The notes: generated by a model from the sequence alone, not told the origin. A DNA stretch of 64,000 nt from Sinomicrobium weinanense (GCF_018863395.1 NZ_JAHKRR010000001.1:744001-808000); one strand, 5' to 3'; positions 1-9,437 are shown, counted from the stretch's first letter. A program made the numbers and translations.

Positions 1-2786
1 AGCGAAAAGTAGGCTATGCCGTGCAGGAAGTAAAAGGAGAGTCCCTGCAAAAGGCCATAGCTCCCAATGTGGTGGAATCTTTAACAGGGAAAGTTGCGGG
101 GTTGACCGTTACAAACAGTAATGACTTCTTTTCCGACCCCGGTATTTTTCTCCGCGGAAAAGAACCCCTTATTGTTATAGACGGAGTACCTACCGATACC
201 GATATGTGGAATATCAGTCCCGATGATATTGAGAGTATTTCCGTTTTGAAAGCGGCATCGGCCTCTGCCCTTTACGGTTCAAGGGGGATTAACGGGGCCG
301 TGCAGATCACCTTAAAATCCGGCGCCTCTGCTCCCGAAGGGGTAACGGTTTCGGTAAATTCATCAACCACTTTTCAGGGCGGGTTTATCCGTATTCCCAA
401 AGTGCAGAACGAGTATGGCCCGGGTAATGCCGGTAAATACAGTTTCGGCACCGGCTCAGCCGGCGGCGGAGGCATCAATGATTTTGACTATTCTATCTGG
501 GGCCCTAAGTTCGACGGCAGGCTTGTTGCCCAATACGATTCCCCGATAGACCCTGAGACCGGCGAGCGTATCCCTACACCCTGGGTAGCCAGGAGTACCA
601 ATAATTTAAAACACTTTATGGAAACGGGGCTGGTGAGTTCTACAAACGTCACCGTGCAGAGCAATGGCGAAAAAGGTTCCCTGCTCATATCCAATACCTA
701 CAAACACTCCAAGGCATCGCTGCCCGGGGCCAAACTGGATATCAACGTGACCCGTATCCGCGGATTGATCAACATGTCGGATAAGGTATCCCTGGAGGGT
801 TCCCTGCAATACGACTATCAATATTCGGATAACAGGCCCCGGGCCAGTTACGGACCGCATTCACCCATCTACACGCTGGCAATCTGGGGCGGTGCGCATT
901 TCGATGTCCGGGATTTTAAACACGTCTGGGAACCTGGTAAAGAAGGTATTCGCCAGGATTTTGTGGAACACTGGAGGTATAACAACCCCTATGCCATGGC
1001 CCACGCCTGGAAAAAGCCCTACACAAAACACGATGTCCTGGGATATTTAAAGTTAAATTATAAGATCAGTGACAAGGTCAATGCCTATATCAGGACCAAC
1101 CTGAATGTCTGGGCAAGGACAGATGACGAGGAAATCGCCGTAGACCTGTATGATTACGATATTCCGGACAGGGGAGGCCGGTACAGGCATTCCGAAGATA
1201 ACCTTTTCGAATCCAATACCGATTTCCTGATCACTTATAACGATAAATTCTTTAACGATGATTTTTCCATCGATGCCACGCTTGGAGGGAACCAGAGGTT
1301 TTACCGGTATAACAGCAGCTATGCGACTACTACACAGTTAGTGGTCCCTGGAGTGTTTAAACTGGACAACTCGGTGGACAAGGTCACCCCGGAAAGCGAA
1401 AAATTCAAAAAAGGAGTATACAGCGGCTACGCTTCGGTAGATCTGGCCTATAAAAACTGGTTTTATTTCGGAGTAACAGGAAGGGTAGACAAATCTTCGA
1501 CATTGCCGGAAAAAAATGATACTTTTTTCTATCCGTCAGTTTATTTTAGCACGGTTTTGAGTGACATATTCAACCTCCCGGAAACCATAGATTTTTTAAA
1601 ATTAAGGACTGCCTATGCAAAAGTGGGGGGAGATATTGATATTTACGATGCTGTAAATTCATATGATACGGGAGATAGATACCGTAACCTTCCGATAGCA
1701 ACTTATCCGGATATTATTGATAATCCCGACCTTGAACCTTCCTTTAACACTTCTTACGAATACGGTATAGAGGCCAAGTTCTTTAATAACAGGTTCGGAT
1801 TTGATTTTTCTTATTATGAAAACAACTATGGTCCGGGGATTTTTAACCAGCGGTTTTCCCGCGCTTCGGGATATGAAGGTATCCGCCTGAACGGAAGGAC
1901 CACACAGCGAAAAGGAATAGATTTTTCGGTAAACGCCACCCCGGTACGAACAGACAATTTTTCATGGGACCTCCTCTTTAATTTTGACAGGGGAAGGGAT
2001 TACCTCACGTCGCTTCCGCCACTTCCGGACGGTACTCCTCAGGAAAGGGAAGGCAGAACACCCGTGGGAGGACGTTTATACAATTACTGGTATTCGGATT
2101 GGGAAAGGTCTCCCGACGGACAACTGGTCATACAGGAAAACGGCCTGCCCAAAACAACCGATACAGACAGGCTGATAGGCAATACCCAGTCCGATTTTAT
2201 AGCCAGTGTCAACAATACGCTGACCTATAAGAATATATCACTGAATTTTTTACTGGACGGCCGTTTTGGTGGCATTACTTACGATCGCTATGAAAGAGAT
2301 CTCTGGCGCTCAGGAGCGCATCCCGATGCCGTGCACCCGGAAAGGGAATTGTCCAATATGGCTTATGCCAATGGCGAAAATGCAAAGACCATGCAGATAC
2401 CGGGCGTAAAAATAGTGAGTGGGGAAATAGCCTATGATCCCGAGGGCAATGTTCTTTCCGACACCCGGGAGTTCGCCCCCAGCGATTACAAAGTGGATTA
2501 CCAGACCTGGGCCACAGGATATAAAGCAGCCTGGCAGAACAATGTCATTGAAAAAACCTTTATTAAACTAAGGGAAGTGTCCCTGACCTATACATTTCCT
2601 TCTTCCCTTTTGGAGAAAACGTTTTTTGACCGGGCTTCCATTTCCCTCATAGGGCGAAATCTCTGGTACTGGACCAAAGACGACACCTACGGTGACCTGG
2701 ACACCTATACCATGAGTACCGGAGATACCGATCTGCAGATGCCCTCACAAAGGACATACGGGTTTAACATAAACTTACATTTCTAA
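1..2786 (+). CDS. SusC/RagA-family TonB-dependent receptor, 5' end outside window
   Basis: Outer-membrane TonB-dependent receptor that, with the SusD-like lipoprotein 11 bases downstream, should form a lidded uptake channel. The frame is open from base 3, and the first GTG (21) falls inside the conserved stretch VGYAVQEVKGE, so the gene begins left of the window; signal peptide, carboxypeptidase-like domain and the start of the plug are not visible. The visible 921 residues show the plug with the family signature LYGSRGINGAVQITLKSG (residues 84-101), then a barrel of about 800 residues ending in the expected terminal Phe. The substrate cannot be read from sequence. Same-strand phosphonate catabolic genes downstream suggest an aminophosphonate or a phosphonate-bearing molecule (inference). 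Confidence 0.95.
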   Translation, partial: RKVGYAVQEVKGESLQKAIAPNVVESLTGKVAGLTVTNSNDFFSDPGIFLRGKEPLIVIDGVPTDTDMWNISPDDIESISVLKAASASALYGSRGINGAVQITLKSGASAPEGVTVSVNSSTTFQGGFIRIPKVQNEYGPGNAGKYSFGTGSAGGGGINDFDYSIWGPKFDGRLVAQYDSPIDPETGERIPTPWVARSTNNLKHFMETGLVSSTNVTVQSNGEKGSLLISNTYKHSKASLPGAKLDINVTRIRGLINMSDKVSLEGSLQYDYQYSDNRPRASYGPHSPIYTLAIWGGAHFDVRDFKHVWEPGKEGIRQDFVEHWRYNNPYAMAHAWKKPYTKHDVLGYLKLNYKISDKVNAYIRTNLNVWARTDDEEIAVDLYDYDIPDRGGRYRHSEDNLFESNTDFLITYNDKFFNDDFSIDATLGGNQRFYRYNSSYATTTQLVVPGVFKLDNSVDKVTPESEKFKKGVYSGYASVDLAYKNWFYFGVTGRVDKSSTLPEKNDTFFYPSVYFSTVLSDIFNLPETIDFLKLRTAYAKVGGDIDIYDAVNSYDTGDRYRNLPIATYPDIIDNPDLEPSFNTSYEYGIEAKFFNNRFGFDFSYYENNYGPGIFNQRFSRASGYEGIRLNGRTTQRKGIDFSVNATPVRTDNFSWDLLFNFDRGRDYLTSLPPLPDGTPQEREGRTPVGGRLYNYWYSDWERSPDGQLVIQENGLPKTTDTDRLIGNTQSDFIASVNNTLTYKNISLNFLLDGRFGGITYDRYERDLWRSGAHPDAVHPERELSNMAYANGENAKTMQIPGVKIVSGEIAYDPEGNVLSDTREFAPSDYKVDYQTWATGYKAAWQNNVIEKTFIKLREVSLTYTFPSSLLEKTFFDRASISLIGRNLWYWTKDDTYGDLDTYTMSTGDTDLQMPSQRTYGFNINLHF

Positions 2787-2797
2787 TTCAAAAAGTC

Positions 2798-4300
2798 ATG
2801 AAAACATCAAACCTTATAAAATCTGTGATTCTACTGTTTTTCGGAGGCATGGTTACCGGCTGTCTGGATTATGATGAACTGCGGGAGAACCCCAATGACC
2901 CTGTATCGGTACAGCCAAACCTGCTGTTTACCGAGGTGACCCCTGGTCCGTCGTCCTCATTTTCCGGGCTTTACAGGGATTCTCAATATCACAATTATAT
3001 AGCTGCCGACCTGGGAGTGTCTCCTCCGGTAAACTACCGTTACGGAAGCAATAGCTTTAATTATGACAAATTACGGAATATCGACAAAATGGAAGAAGAG
3101 GCGGAGTTGGCAGGCAGGCCTGTTTACGCTATCTTAGCTAAGTTCCTCCGGGCATATTATTATATAGATATGAGCAGGGAAATGGGAGATGTTCCGTTAT
3201 CAGATGCCATGAAAGGCGCCGAAGTACCGCAACCTGAGTACGACTCCCAAAAATCGGTATACATTCAATGCCTGAACTGGCTCGATGAAGCCAATGAAGA
3301 ACTAGGGCAGTATATCCAGGCCAATCCCGGTGAAATCATAGACGGTGATTTCTATTTCGGCGGAGACCCGGTGCAATGGCAGAAAGCGATCAATTCGTTT
3401 ACCATACGCGTGCTTATCTCGTTAAGTACAAAAGCCAATGACCCCGATGTGGATGTCAGAGGGCGTTTTTCCAGGATTATAGCCAACCCGTCGGCATATC
3501 CCCTGATGACCGGCCCGGCAGATAATATGCAGATCACGCACCGGGATGAAGATGGCTTCAGGGGGACCTATCACCCCAATAACCAGATACTCGTGGAAGG
3601 AGTGATATACGCCGATACGTATATTGACCTCCTCAAAGCATATGAAGACCCCAGGCTTTTTAAAGTGGCAGACCCTACGCCAAAAGCTGTGAAAGCAAAT
3701 CCGGATAACCCGGAAGAAGTGAGGAATGATTTTAATTCCTATGCAGGTTCCGATATTTCTATTGGCCTGGAGGAGAACAATGCCATGAAAAGCAACGGAG
3801 AGTTTTCTTACCCCAATGCAGACCGTTTTTTAAATTTTGTCGGGCAGCCGTCCATACTTCTGGGTTATGCCGAACAGGAACTGAACATTGCCGAGGCCGC
3901 CAACCGGGGATGGATCACCGAAGATGGGCAGACCCATTACAACAATGGTGTAAGAACTTCCATGGAGTTTTACGGTGTGGTATCAGAGGATATTGACAAT
4001 TACCTGGCCCAAAAGGCTCCTTATCAATCGGGAGAAGAAGGGCTAAGACGGATACACCGGCAAATGTACCTGGCCTTTGCCGAGAACTCGGACTGGGAAG
4101 CCTGGTTCCTGCACCGGCGAACAGGAGTCCCTGAATATAAGTTTTCCGGAATTAACAATGTAGAAAAATTTCCGCTGAGATGGGCATATCCCACAGCAGA
4201 AGATACGGACAATCACGAAAATTATAGGGCAGCCCTCAAAGCCCAGTTCGGTACTGAAGTAGACGACAGGGACCAGGTCATGTGGTTGATCAGGGAATAA
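2798..4300 (+). CDS. SusD/RagB-like substrate-binding lipoprotein
   Basis: Surface-exposed lipoprotein expected to cap the preceding SusC channel. The 500-residue product begins with a short lipoprotein signal and lipobox MVTGC (Cys22). The following NPNDPVSVQPNLLF is typical of the SusD-like_2 group (PF12771 from memory), and helical TPR-like segments such as the region around residues 105-125 fit the SusD fold. It starts 11 bases after the SusC stop, so the two are surely co-transcribed. SusD-like_2 members are often tied to substrates other than classical starch, in keeping with the phosphonate genes downstream (inference). Family call is firm; substrate is unknown. Confidence 0.93.
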   Translation: MKTSNLIKSVILLFFGGMVTGCLDYDELRENPNDPVSVQPNLLFTEVTPGPSSSFSGLYRDSQYHNYIAADLGVSPPVNYRYGSNSFNYDKLRNIDKMEEEAELAGRPVYAILAKFLRAYYYIDMSREMGDVPLSDAMKGAEVPQPEYDSQKSVYIQCLNWLDEANEELGQYIQANPGEIIDGDFYFGGDPVQWQKAINSFTIRVLISLSTKANDPDVDVRGRFSRIIANPSAYPLMTGPADNMQITHRDEDGFRGTYHPNNQILVEGVIYADTYIDLLKAYEDPRLFKVADPTPKAVKANPDNPEEVRNDFNSYAGSDISIGLEENNAMKSNGEFSYPNADRFLNFVGQPSILLGYAEQELNIAEAANRGWITEDGQTHYNNGVRTSMEFYGVVSEDIDNYLAQKAPYQSGEEGLRRIHRQMYLAFAENSDWEAWFLHRRTGVPEYKFSGINNVEKFPLRWAYPTAEDTDNHENYRAALKAQFGTEVDDRDQVMWLIRE

Positions 4301-4629
4301 AGGAAGATATTAGATGTTAGACGTAAGACTTAGGACTTTAAAATGGGACTCTCGGGGCAAGCCCTTCGGTAAATACTATACTGAATTATCTGTACTGAAC
4401 CTGCCTGCGCTGAGCCTGCCTGTACTGAGCTTGCCTGCACTGAGCTTGTCGAAGTGTCGAAGTATCGAAGGACTCAGGACAGGCTCCATAAAGCATTCAA
4501 ATAAAATAAACCATAAATCTAAAATCTCATGTCTAATATCTCATGTCTTATGTCTTGAAGTCCTAAGTCAAAAAATAACGGATTTCAGAATTTTTGTCAT
4601 GTACTAAAACTAAACCCAATAACTTAAAG
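4301..4629 (+). other. 329-base gene-free stretch with 15-base tandem repeat
   Basis: Between susD and the phosphodiesterase gene. It contains three tandem 15-base units (4401-4415, 4416-4430, 4431-4445; consensus YTGCCTGYRCTGAGC) followed by a GTCGAAG-rich tail (about 4446-4470). A 97-codon open frame crosses it (4314-4607), but its Leu/Ser/Pro-rich product simply reads through the repeat, so I do not call a gene. Similar repeat text recurs at about 57141-57180. No clear promoter or terminator is visible, so the downstream genes could share the susCD transcript or have their own start. Confidence 0.6.
4401..4445 (+). repeat. Three 15-base tandem units
   Basis: CTGCCTGCGCTGAGC, CTGCCTGTACTGAGC and TTGCCTGCACTGAGC lie end to end, differing at two or three positions. 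The unit resembles the intergenic text near 57141-57161 and in reverse near 30970-31008, so it belongs to a dispersed intergenic repeat family. Confidence 0.85.
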
Positions 4630-5517
4630 ATGAGAAAACACTTTATTACGGCAGCATTATTAATATTGTCAATCAGCCTTAACGCTCAGATCAAAGAAGT
4701 CAAACACGTGGTGCTTGTCGGCTTTGACGGGTTTGGAGCATATGCCGTTCCGAAAGCGGAGATGCCCAATCTAAAAAAAATGATGAACGAAGGAGCCCAT
4801 ACCCTGAAAGCGCGATCGGTACTGCCGTCGTCCAGCGCCGTAAACTGGGCTTCCATGCTGATGGGAGCCGGTCCCACCATGCATGGCTATACCGAATGGG
4901 GAAGCAAAAAGCCGGAGATACCTTCCGTAACCAAAACAGAATATGGCCTTTTTCCAAGTATTTTCAGCGTTATCCGGAAACAGAAACCCGAAGCAAGGAC
5001 CGCGGTCATATATAGCTGGGGTGGCATCGGCTACCTCATCGAAAAAGAAGCCATAGACGATGTGATCCCTACGGATGATGACGATGAAGCTGCCCTCAGG
5101 GCTGCCATACAGACCATAACGACCCAAAAACCCCTGTTCACCTTTGTCCATTTTGACGAACCGGACGTAACAGGCCACAATATAGGCCATGATACTCCGG
5201 AGTATTATGCCCAGCTGAAAAAAGTGGATACCCGTCTCGGAAAGATCCGGGCTGCCATAAAGGAAGCAGGTATGGAAAAAGAGACCATAGTTATTGTTTC
5301 GGCAGACCACGGAGGTATCGACAAGGGACACGGAGGAAAGACCCTCACGGAAGTGGAGATCCTCTGGATCATAGCCGGTCCCGGGATCGCCAAAGGAAAA
5401 ACACTGGAAAATACCATAATCACTTACGACACCGCAGCGACCATAGCCTGGATACTGGGACTAAAAACCCCGCAGGCATGGAGAGGCGCTGTAGTAAAAG
5501 AAGCATTTAACCGATAG
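4630..5517 (+). CDS. Exported alkaline-phosphatase-superfamily phosphodiesterase/pyrophosphatase
   Basis: Predicted periplasmic metal-dependent hydrolase of the type I phosphodiesterase / nucleotide pyrophosphatase group (PF01663). The ATG at 4630 is preferred over 4594 because it gives a clean signal peptide, MRKHFITAALLILSISLNAQ, and a 295-residue product. Metal-ligand motifs are visible: GFDGFG near the mature N-terminus, DEPDVTGH, SADHGG and a later KGHGG. The nucleophile position falls in LPSSSAVNW, so it is Ser rather than the Thr common in this group. It shares MPNLKKM with PhnA encoded 3 kb downstream, a relative in the same superfamily. It starts the catabolic gene row, 10 bases before the FAD oxidase gene. 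It may release an aminophosphonate from an ester (inference); a general phosphodiesterase role is equally possible. Confidence 0.85.
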   Translation: MRKHFITAALLILSISLNAQIKEVKHVVLVGFDGFGAYAVPKAEMPNLKKMMNEGAHTLKARSVLPSSSAVNWASMLMGAGPTMHGYTEWGSKKPEIPSVTKTEYGLFPSIFSVIRKQKPEARTAVIYSWGGIGYLIEKEAIDDVIPTDDDDEAALRAAIQTITTQKPLFTFVHFDEPDVTGHNIGHDTPEYYAQLKKVDTRLGKIRAAIKEAGMEKETIVIVSADHGGIDKGHGGKTLTEVEILWIIAGPGIAKGKTLENTIITYDTAATIAWILGLKTPQAWRGAVVKEAFNR

Positions 5518-5527
5518 CACACAACAA

Positions 5528-6703
5528 ATGACCAAAAAATTTGACCTTATCGTAGTAGGAGGGGGCATCCTGGGAACATTTCATGCCTTTCACGCACTGA
5601 ATGCCGGCTTAAAAGTCCTGCTGCTGGAAAAAGACAATTATCCCGTAGGGGCCACAGTTCGTAATTTCGGCCAGGTGGTGCCCTCCGGAATGGAGGGAAA
5701 GTGGTTTGAATTTGGCGTAAAAGGGCTCGGCGTATACCGGGAGCTCCAGCAAAAGTTCGATATCTCCGTGCGGAACAACGGAAGTGTCTACATCGCCTCT
5801 GACCCCGACGAACAACAACTGCTGCACGAACTGAAAGCCCATTACGATACGGTAGGATATGATTGTGAGCTGCTCACCAAAAAAGAGATCGGGCAAAAAT
5901 ACCCCGCCATACGCTCGTCCTATGCCCGTGAAGCGCTTTACTTCCCGCAGGAAATAAGCGTAGAGCCCGGCAGGATGATCCTAAGGGTACATGAGTATAT
6001 GAAACAACACTTTCCCGGATTTCAGCTCATGTACGATAGCCCGGTAACAGATTGTACCGAAGGATCGGCAGGAGTGGAGGTAGCGGTAAGCGGAAACCGG
6101 AAGTTTATTTCCGAAAAGGTGGTGATCTGTAACGGGAATGAGTTTAAACTGCTCTTCCCGGACATATTTGCCCGGAGCGGGCAAAAGGTCAGTAAATTAC
6201 AGATGATGCGTACATCGCCCATGCCCGCGATCGACCTGGAGGGCAATATCCTCACCGGGCTTACTATCCGGAGGTATGAGAGTTTTGCAAAGTATTGTCC
6301 TTCTTTTAAAAGCATTCCGGTACCCGACCATTACAGGGAATTGCAGGAGCATGGCATTCATGTCCTGTTTAAAAAAGCGGTGGACGGCAGCTTTGTCATA
6401 GGCGATTCCCATCACTATGCGGACGTGACCCGTACAGACGACCTGGGCTATGACCTCGACGAACATGTCAATGATCTGATCCTCCGGGAAGCCTCTCGCA
6501 TTGCAGATTTCGATGTTTCGGCCATTACTGCCAGATGGGCAGGATTTTATCCGCAGCATCCCGACAATATTGTAGAGATCACGGTTTCCGATCATGTATT
6601 TATCCGTACCGCCATAGGAGGGAAAGGAATGACCGCCGGTATCGCATATGCACAAGACAGTATAGAAAGGATCTGCACCGGTGACGCACCGGTCAGTCTT
6701 TAG
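5528..6703 (+). CDS. FAD-dependent amine oxidase, aminophosphonate-linked (TIGR03364-like)
   Basis: Flavoprotein of the DAO/glycine-oxidase family (PF01266), 391 residues. The Rossmann motif VVGGGILG is at the N-terminus (glycines 11-13 and 16), followed by the acidic strand end LLLEKD, and RNFGQVVPSGM matches the substrate-side segment of this group. From memory, the TIGR03364 clade is syntenic with phosphonate genes and is proposed to deaminate 2-aminoethylphosphonate or a derivative; homologues called PbfD were reported to oxidise AEP or N-methyl-AEP. No phnW transaminase is present here, so this enzyme would supply phosphonoacetaldehyde to the phnY product (inference). It follows the phosphodiesterase gene by 10 bases. 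Exact substrate is not certain. Confidence 0.85.
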   Translation: MTKKFDLIVVGGGILGTFHAFHALNAGLKVLLLEKDNYPVGATVRNFGQVVPSGMEGKWFEFGVKGLGVYRELQQKFDISVRNNGSVYIASDPDEQQLLHELKAHYDTVGYDCELLTKKEIGQKYPAIRSSYAREALYFPQEISVEPGRMILRVHEYMKQHFPGFQLMYDSPVTDCTEGSAGVEVAVSGNRKFISEKVVICNGNEFKLLFPDIFARSGQKVSKLQMMRTSPMPAIDLEGNILTGLTIRRYESFAKYCPSFKSIPVPDHYRELQEHGIHVLFKKAVDGSFVIGDSHHYADVTRTDDLGYDLDEHVNDLILREASRIADFDVSAITARWAGFYPQHPDNIVEITVSDHVFIRTAIGGKGMTAGIAYAQDSIERICTGDAPVSL

Positions 6704-6755
6704 GAAAGACCTGAAACGGATACACCATAAATTGTTTTCTTTAGTTGCCGGTTGT

Positions 6756-6790
6756 GAGTTACCGGTTTTTAAACCCGCAACCGGTAACTC
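6756..6790. repeat. Perfect 12-base inverted repeat between the oxidase and transporter genes
   Basis: GAGTTACCGGTT (6756-6767) and its exact complement (6779-6790) enclose an 11-base loop. Further partial copies of the arm flank it on both sides (GTTGCCGGTTGT, GTAACTGG). There is no T-run after it, so it is not a standard terminator; it could stabilise or partly attenuate the transcript inside the gene row, or be a dispersed palindrome. Confidence 0.75.
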
Positions 6791-6825
6791 GTAACTGGAT
6801 CACAAAATAAAAAACACTAAAAATC

Positions 6826-8151
6826 ATGTCCTATATACAGGATCTATTAAAAAAATATCCGAAATCCCTGTTCATCTTTTGGAGCATACTGGCTTCTTTT
6901 GGTGCATATTTTTCGATGTATGCCTTCAGGAAACCGTTCAATACCGGGGTTTATGAAGACCTTTACCTCTGGGGAATGGAGTACAAGGCCGTTTTAATTA
7001 TTGTACAGGTCCTTGGTTATACACTTTCCAAGTTTATAGGGATCAAAGTTATTGCCGAACTGAAGCCTGCTTCCCGCATCCGGCTGATCGTATGCCTTAT
7101 CCTCTTTGCCGAACTGGCATTGCTCGGTTTCGGGGCGGTGCCTTATCCCTATAATTTTATATTCCTGTTCTTTAACGGCCTTCCGCTTGGTATGGTATGG
7201 GGTATCGTTTTTAGTTTCCTCGAAGGGCGGCGCTTTACGGAAGTCCTTGTTTTCGGTTTGAGTATCAGCGTTATCATTGCTTCCGGCCTGTTAAAGACCA
7301 TTTATCTGCAGGTTCAGGAATGGATGCCATTTATCAGTGAGTTCTGGATGCCATTTGCGATAGGGGCCATTTTCCTGCCCCTGTTCGTCCTTTTTGTCTG
7401 GATGTTGTCGGTAATACCGGAACCGAGCGAAGAGGACAAACGGCTGCGTACGGAAAGGGTACCCATGAACAATACGCAGAAGAAAGCAGCACTGAAGCAC
7501 TTCGGTACCGGGCTGGTATGTATAGCCATCATTTATATGCTGCTTACGGCCATGCGCGATTTCCGGGATAATTTTTCGGTGGAAATATGGGATGTCATAG
7601 ACCCCGGTTGGGACAAGAGCATTCTCTCGGTCACCGAACTCATCGTCGGGGCCATAGTGCTGTTGATCATAGGGCTTATCTCCCTGATAAAAAACAATGT
7701 CTACGGATTCTGGGTCTCCGCTTCCCTGATCGTTGTAGGACTTGCAGGCTGTGGCCTCAGTACCTTCCTGTATCAAAGCGGTGTACTATCGCCTTTTGGA
7801 TGGATGTTGCTGGTGGGCATATGTCTTTTTATGGCCTATACCCCCATACAGACCATCTTTTTTGAGCGGATGCTGGCAGTTTTCCGTTATCGGGGCAACG
7901 CCGGTTTCTTTATTTACATATGCGATTCCCTGGGCTATCTGGGAAGTGTATTGCTCCTGCTTTACAAGGAATTTTTTATTACCGAGCTCAACTGGTCCCA
8001 GGTGTTGATCTATTTCAGCTATGGGGCCTCAGCGGTCGGTATGCTATTGTGGGTGCGGGCGCTTCTCTTTTTCAGGACCAGGTGCTATAACAGGAAATGT
8101 AGTGTCTCTGTGGAAGAAACACCGGTCCGGGCATCGCATATGGCAGAATAA
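6826..8151 (+). CDS. DUF5690 / MFS-like inner-membrane protein, candidate phosphonate transporter
   Basis: Polytopic membrane protein of 441 residues with roughly 12 hydrophobic segments, starting SILASFGAYFSMYAFRKPFN, which matches the Bacteroidota DUF5690 family as I remember it and resembles MFS carriers of the sugar-phosphate/phosphonate type in layout. There is no signal peptide or soluble domain, and a basic cytoplasmic tail follows the last helix. It sits between the FAD oxidase and phnA genes on the same strand, 28 bases before phnA, where a phosphonate importer would be expected; no ABC-type phnCDE or aepXVW genes are in view. Import of 2-aminoethylphosphonate is inference from position only. 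Confidence 0.8.
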   Translation: MSYIQDLLKKYPKSLFIFWSILASFGAYFSMYAFRKPFNTGVYEDLYLWGMEYKAVLIIVQVLGYTLSKFIGIKVIAELKPASRIRLIVCLILFAELALLGFGAVPYPYNFIFLFFNGLPLGMVWGIVFSFLEGRRFTEVLVFGLSISVIIASGLLKTIYLQVQEWMPFISEFWMPFAIGAIFLPLFVLFVWMLSVIPEPSEEDKRLRTERVPMNNTQKKAALKHFGTGLVCIAIIYMLLTAMRDFRDNFSVEIWDVIDPGWDKSILSVTELIVGAIVLLIIGLISLIKNNVYGFWVSASLIVVGLAGCGLSTFLYQSGVLSPFGWMLLVGICLFMAYTPIQTIFFERMLAVFRYRGNAGFFIYICDSLGYLGSVLLLLYKEFFITELNWSQVLIYFSYGASAVGMLLWVRALLFFRTRCYNRKCSVSVEETPVRASHMAE

Positions 8152-8179
8152 ATTTTAATAATCATCAATAAATATAATC

Positions 8180-9427
8180 ATGAATAAACAGATCAGTACG
8201 AACAAATTCTCGGTAAACGGAAAAGAATATGTGCCGCCTTCCAGGCCCGTAGTGGTAGTGTGTATGGACGGTTCTGCAGATGAATACCTGGACACGACCA
8301 TGGCACTGGACCGTATGCCCAACCTGAAAAAAATGGCTGTTCAGGGGTACAGAGGCATGGTTCGCGGGGCGCTTCCTTCGTTTACCAACGTCAATAATTC
8401 ATCTATCGTAACCGGGGTGTCCCCGGCAGTTCACGGCATTTGTGGCAATTTCTTTTACGATACCGTCAATGACGAAGAAGTGATGATGAACTCCTCCAAA
8501 TACCTCCGGGCAGATACGATCCTTGCAGCCGCCGCAAATGCCGGCCGAAAGGTAGCAGTGGTCACCGCCAAGGAAAAGCTCCGTGACATCCTTTCCTACA
8601 AACTGGAAGGAGGGATCGCTTTTTCAGCAGAAAAGGCCGACCAGGCTGTCCTGGAAACCCATGGTATAGAAAAAGTGGAAGAGGTCGTAGGGCATAAAAC
8701 CCCGCCGATATACAGCGCCGATGCCAGCCTGTTTGTTCTTCGCGCAGGAACGGCCCTTATCGAAAAGGGGATGGCAGATTTTCTCTACCTGTCCCTCACC
8801 GATTATATGCAGCACACCTATGCCCCCGATACCGAAGAGTCCCTGGCCTTTTACGAAGCGCAGGATGCGGAGTTCGGAAAAATGCTGGAACTCGGGGCGG
8901 TTATCGGTGCCACGGCCGATCACGGTATGAACGCCAAGATCAAAAGTGACGGTTCCCCCAATGTACGTTTTATAGAAACGATGCTCACCGAAAAGTTCGG
9001 GAACGGGTTTCGGGTGATCTGCCCCATTACCGATCCCTATGTAAAACACCACGGGGCACTCGGATCGTATGTGGCGGTGCATATGGAAGACAAGTCGAAA
9101 ATAAATGAAGTGAAGGACTGGCTGGCTGTTCAGCCTGGTATTACGGAAGTATATGACAGGGAAACCGGCTGCCGTATCCTGGAACAGCCAGAGGACAGGA
9201 CTGCCGATCTCCTGGTACTTTCCGGCAGGGATGTTGTACTGGGCAGGACCCCGGCCGATCACGACCTGAACGCCCTGGATGGTTCTTTACGCTCCCACGG
9301 TGGCAGGTATGAAGAAATGGTACCGCTGGTGATCTCCCACCCGCTAAATGCCACATACAAACGAAAAGCCATGGGAGACCCCAGGAATTTTGATGTTTTT
9401 GACTTTACGACAAACGGAATACAATAA
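8180..9427 (+). CDS. phnA: Phosphonoacetate hydrolase
   Basis: Cytoplasmic zinc hydrolase of the alkaline phosphatase superfamily that splits phosphonoacetate into acetate and phosphate, the last step of this route. The 415-residue length fits the family. Visible active-site elements are VCMDG (Asp30), the nucleophile Thr69 in PSFTNVNN, the metal-binding segment SLTDYMQHTYAPDTEE, GATADHGMN, and the late His in LRSHGGRYEE. The segment TGVSPAVHGICGNFFYD is highly characteristic. No signal peptide is present. It ends 10 bases before phnY. The PhnA name here is the Sinorhizobium/Pseudomonas-type hydrolase, not the unrelated E. coli PhnA. Confidence 0.93.
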   Translation: MNKQISTNKFSVNGKEYVPPSRPVVVVCMDGSADEYLDTTMALDRMPNLKKMAVQGYRGMVRGALPSFTNVNNSSIVTGVSPAVHGICGNFFYDTVNDEEVMMNSSKYLRADTILAAAANAGRKVAVVTAKEKLRDILSYKLEGGIAFSAEKADQAVLETHGIEKVEEVVGHKTPPIYSADASLFVLRAGTALIEKGMADFLYLSLTDYMQHTYAPDTEESLAFYEAQDAEFGKMLELGAVIGATADHGMNAKIKSDGSPNVRFIETMLTEKFGNGFRVICPITDPYVKHHGALGSYVAVHMEDKSKINEVKDWLAVQPGITEVYDRETGCRILEQPEDRTADLLVLSGRDVVLGRTPADHDLNALDGSLRSHGGRYEEMVPLVISHPLNATYKRKAMGDPRNFDVFDFTTNGIQ

Positions 9428-9437
9428 TCAATAGGCA

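Noticed and set aside
4314-4607. 97-codon plus-strand frame with Leu/Pro/Ser repeats
   Set aside because: It reads through the 15-base tandem repeat and intergenic text; the product is low-complexity and has no family similarity.
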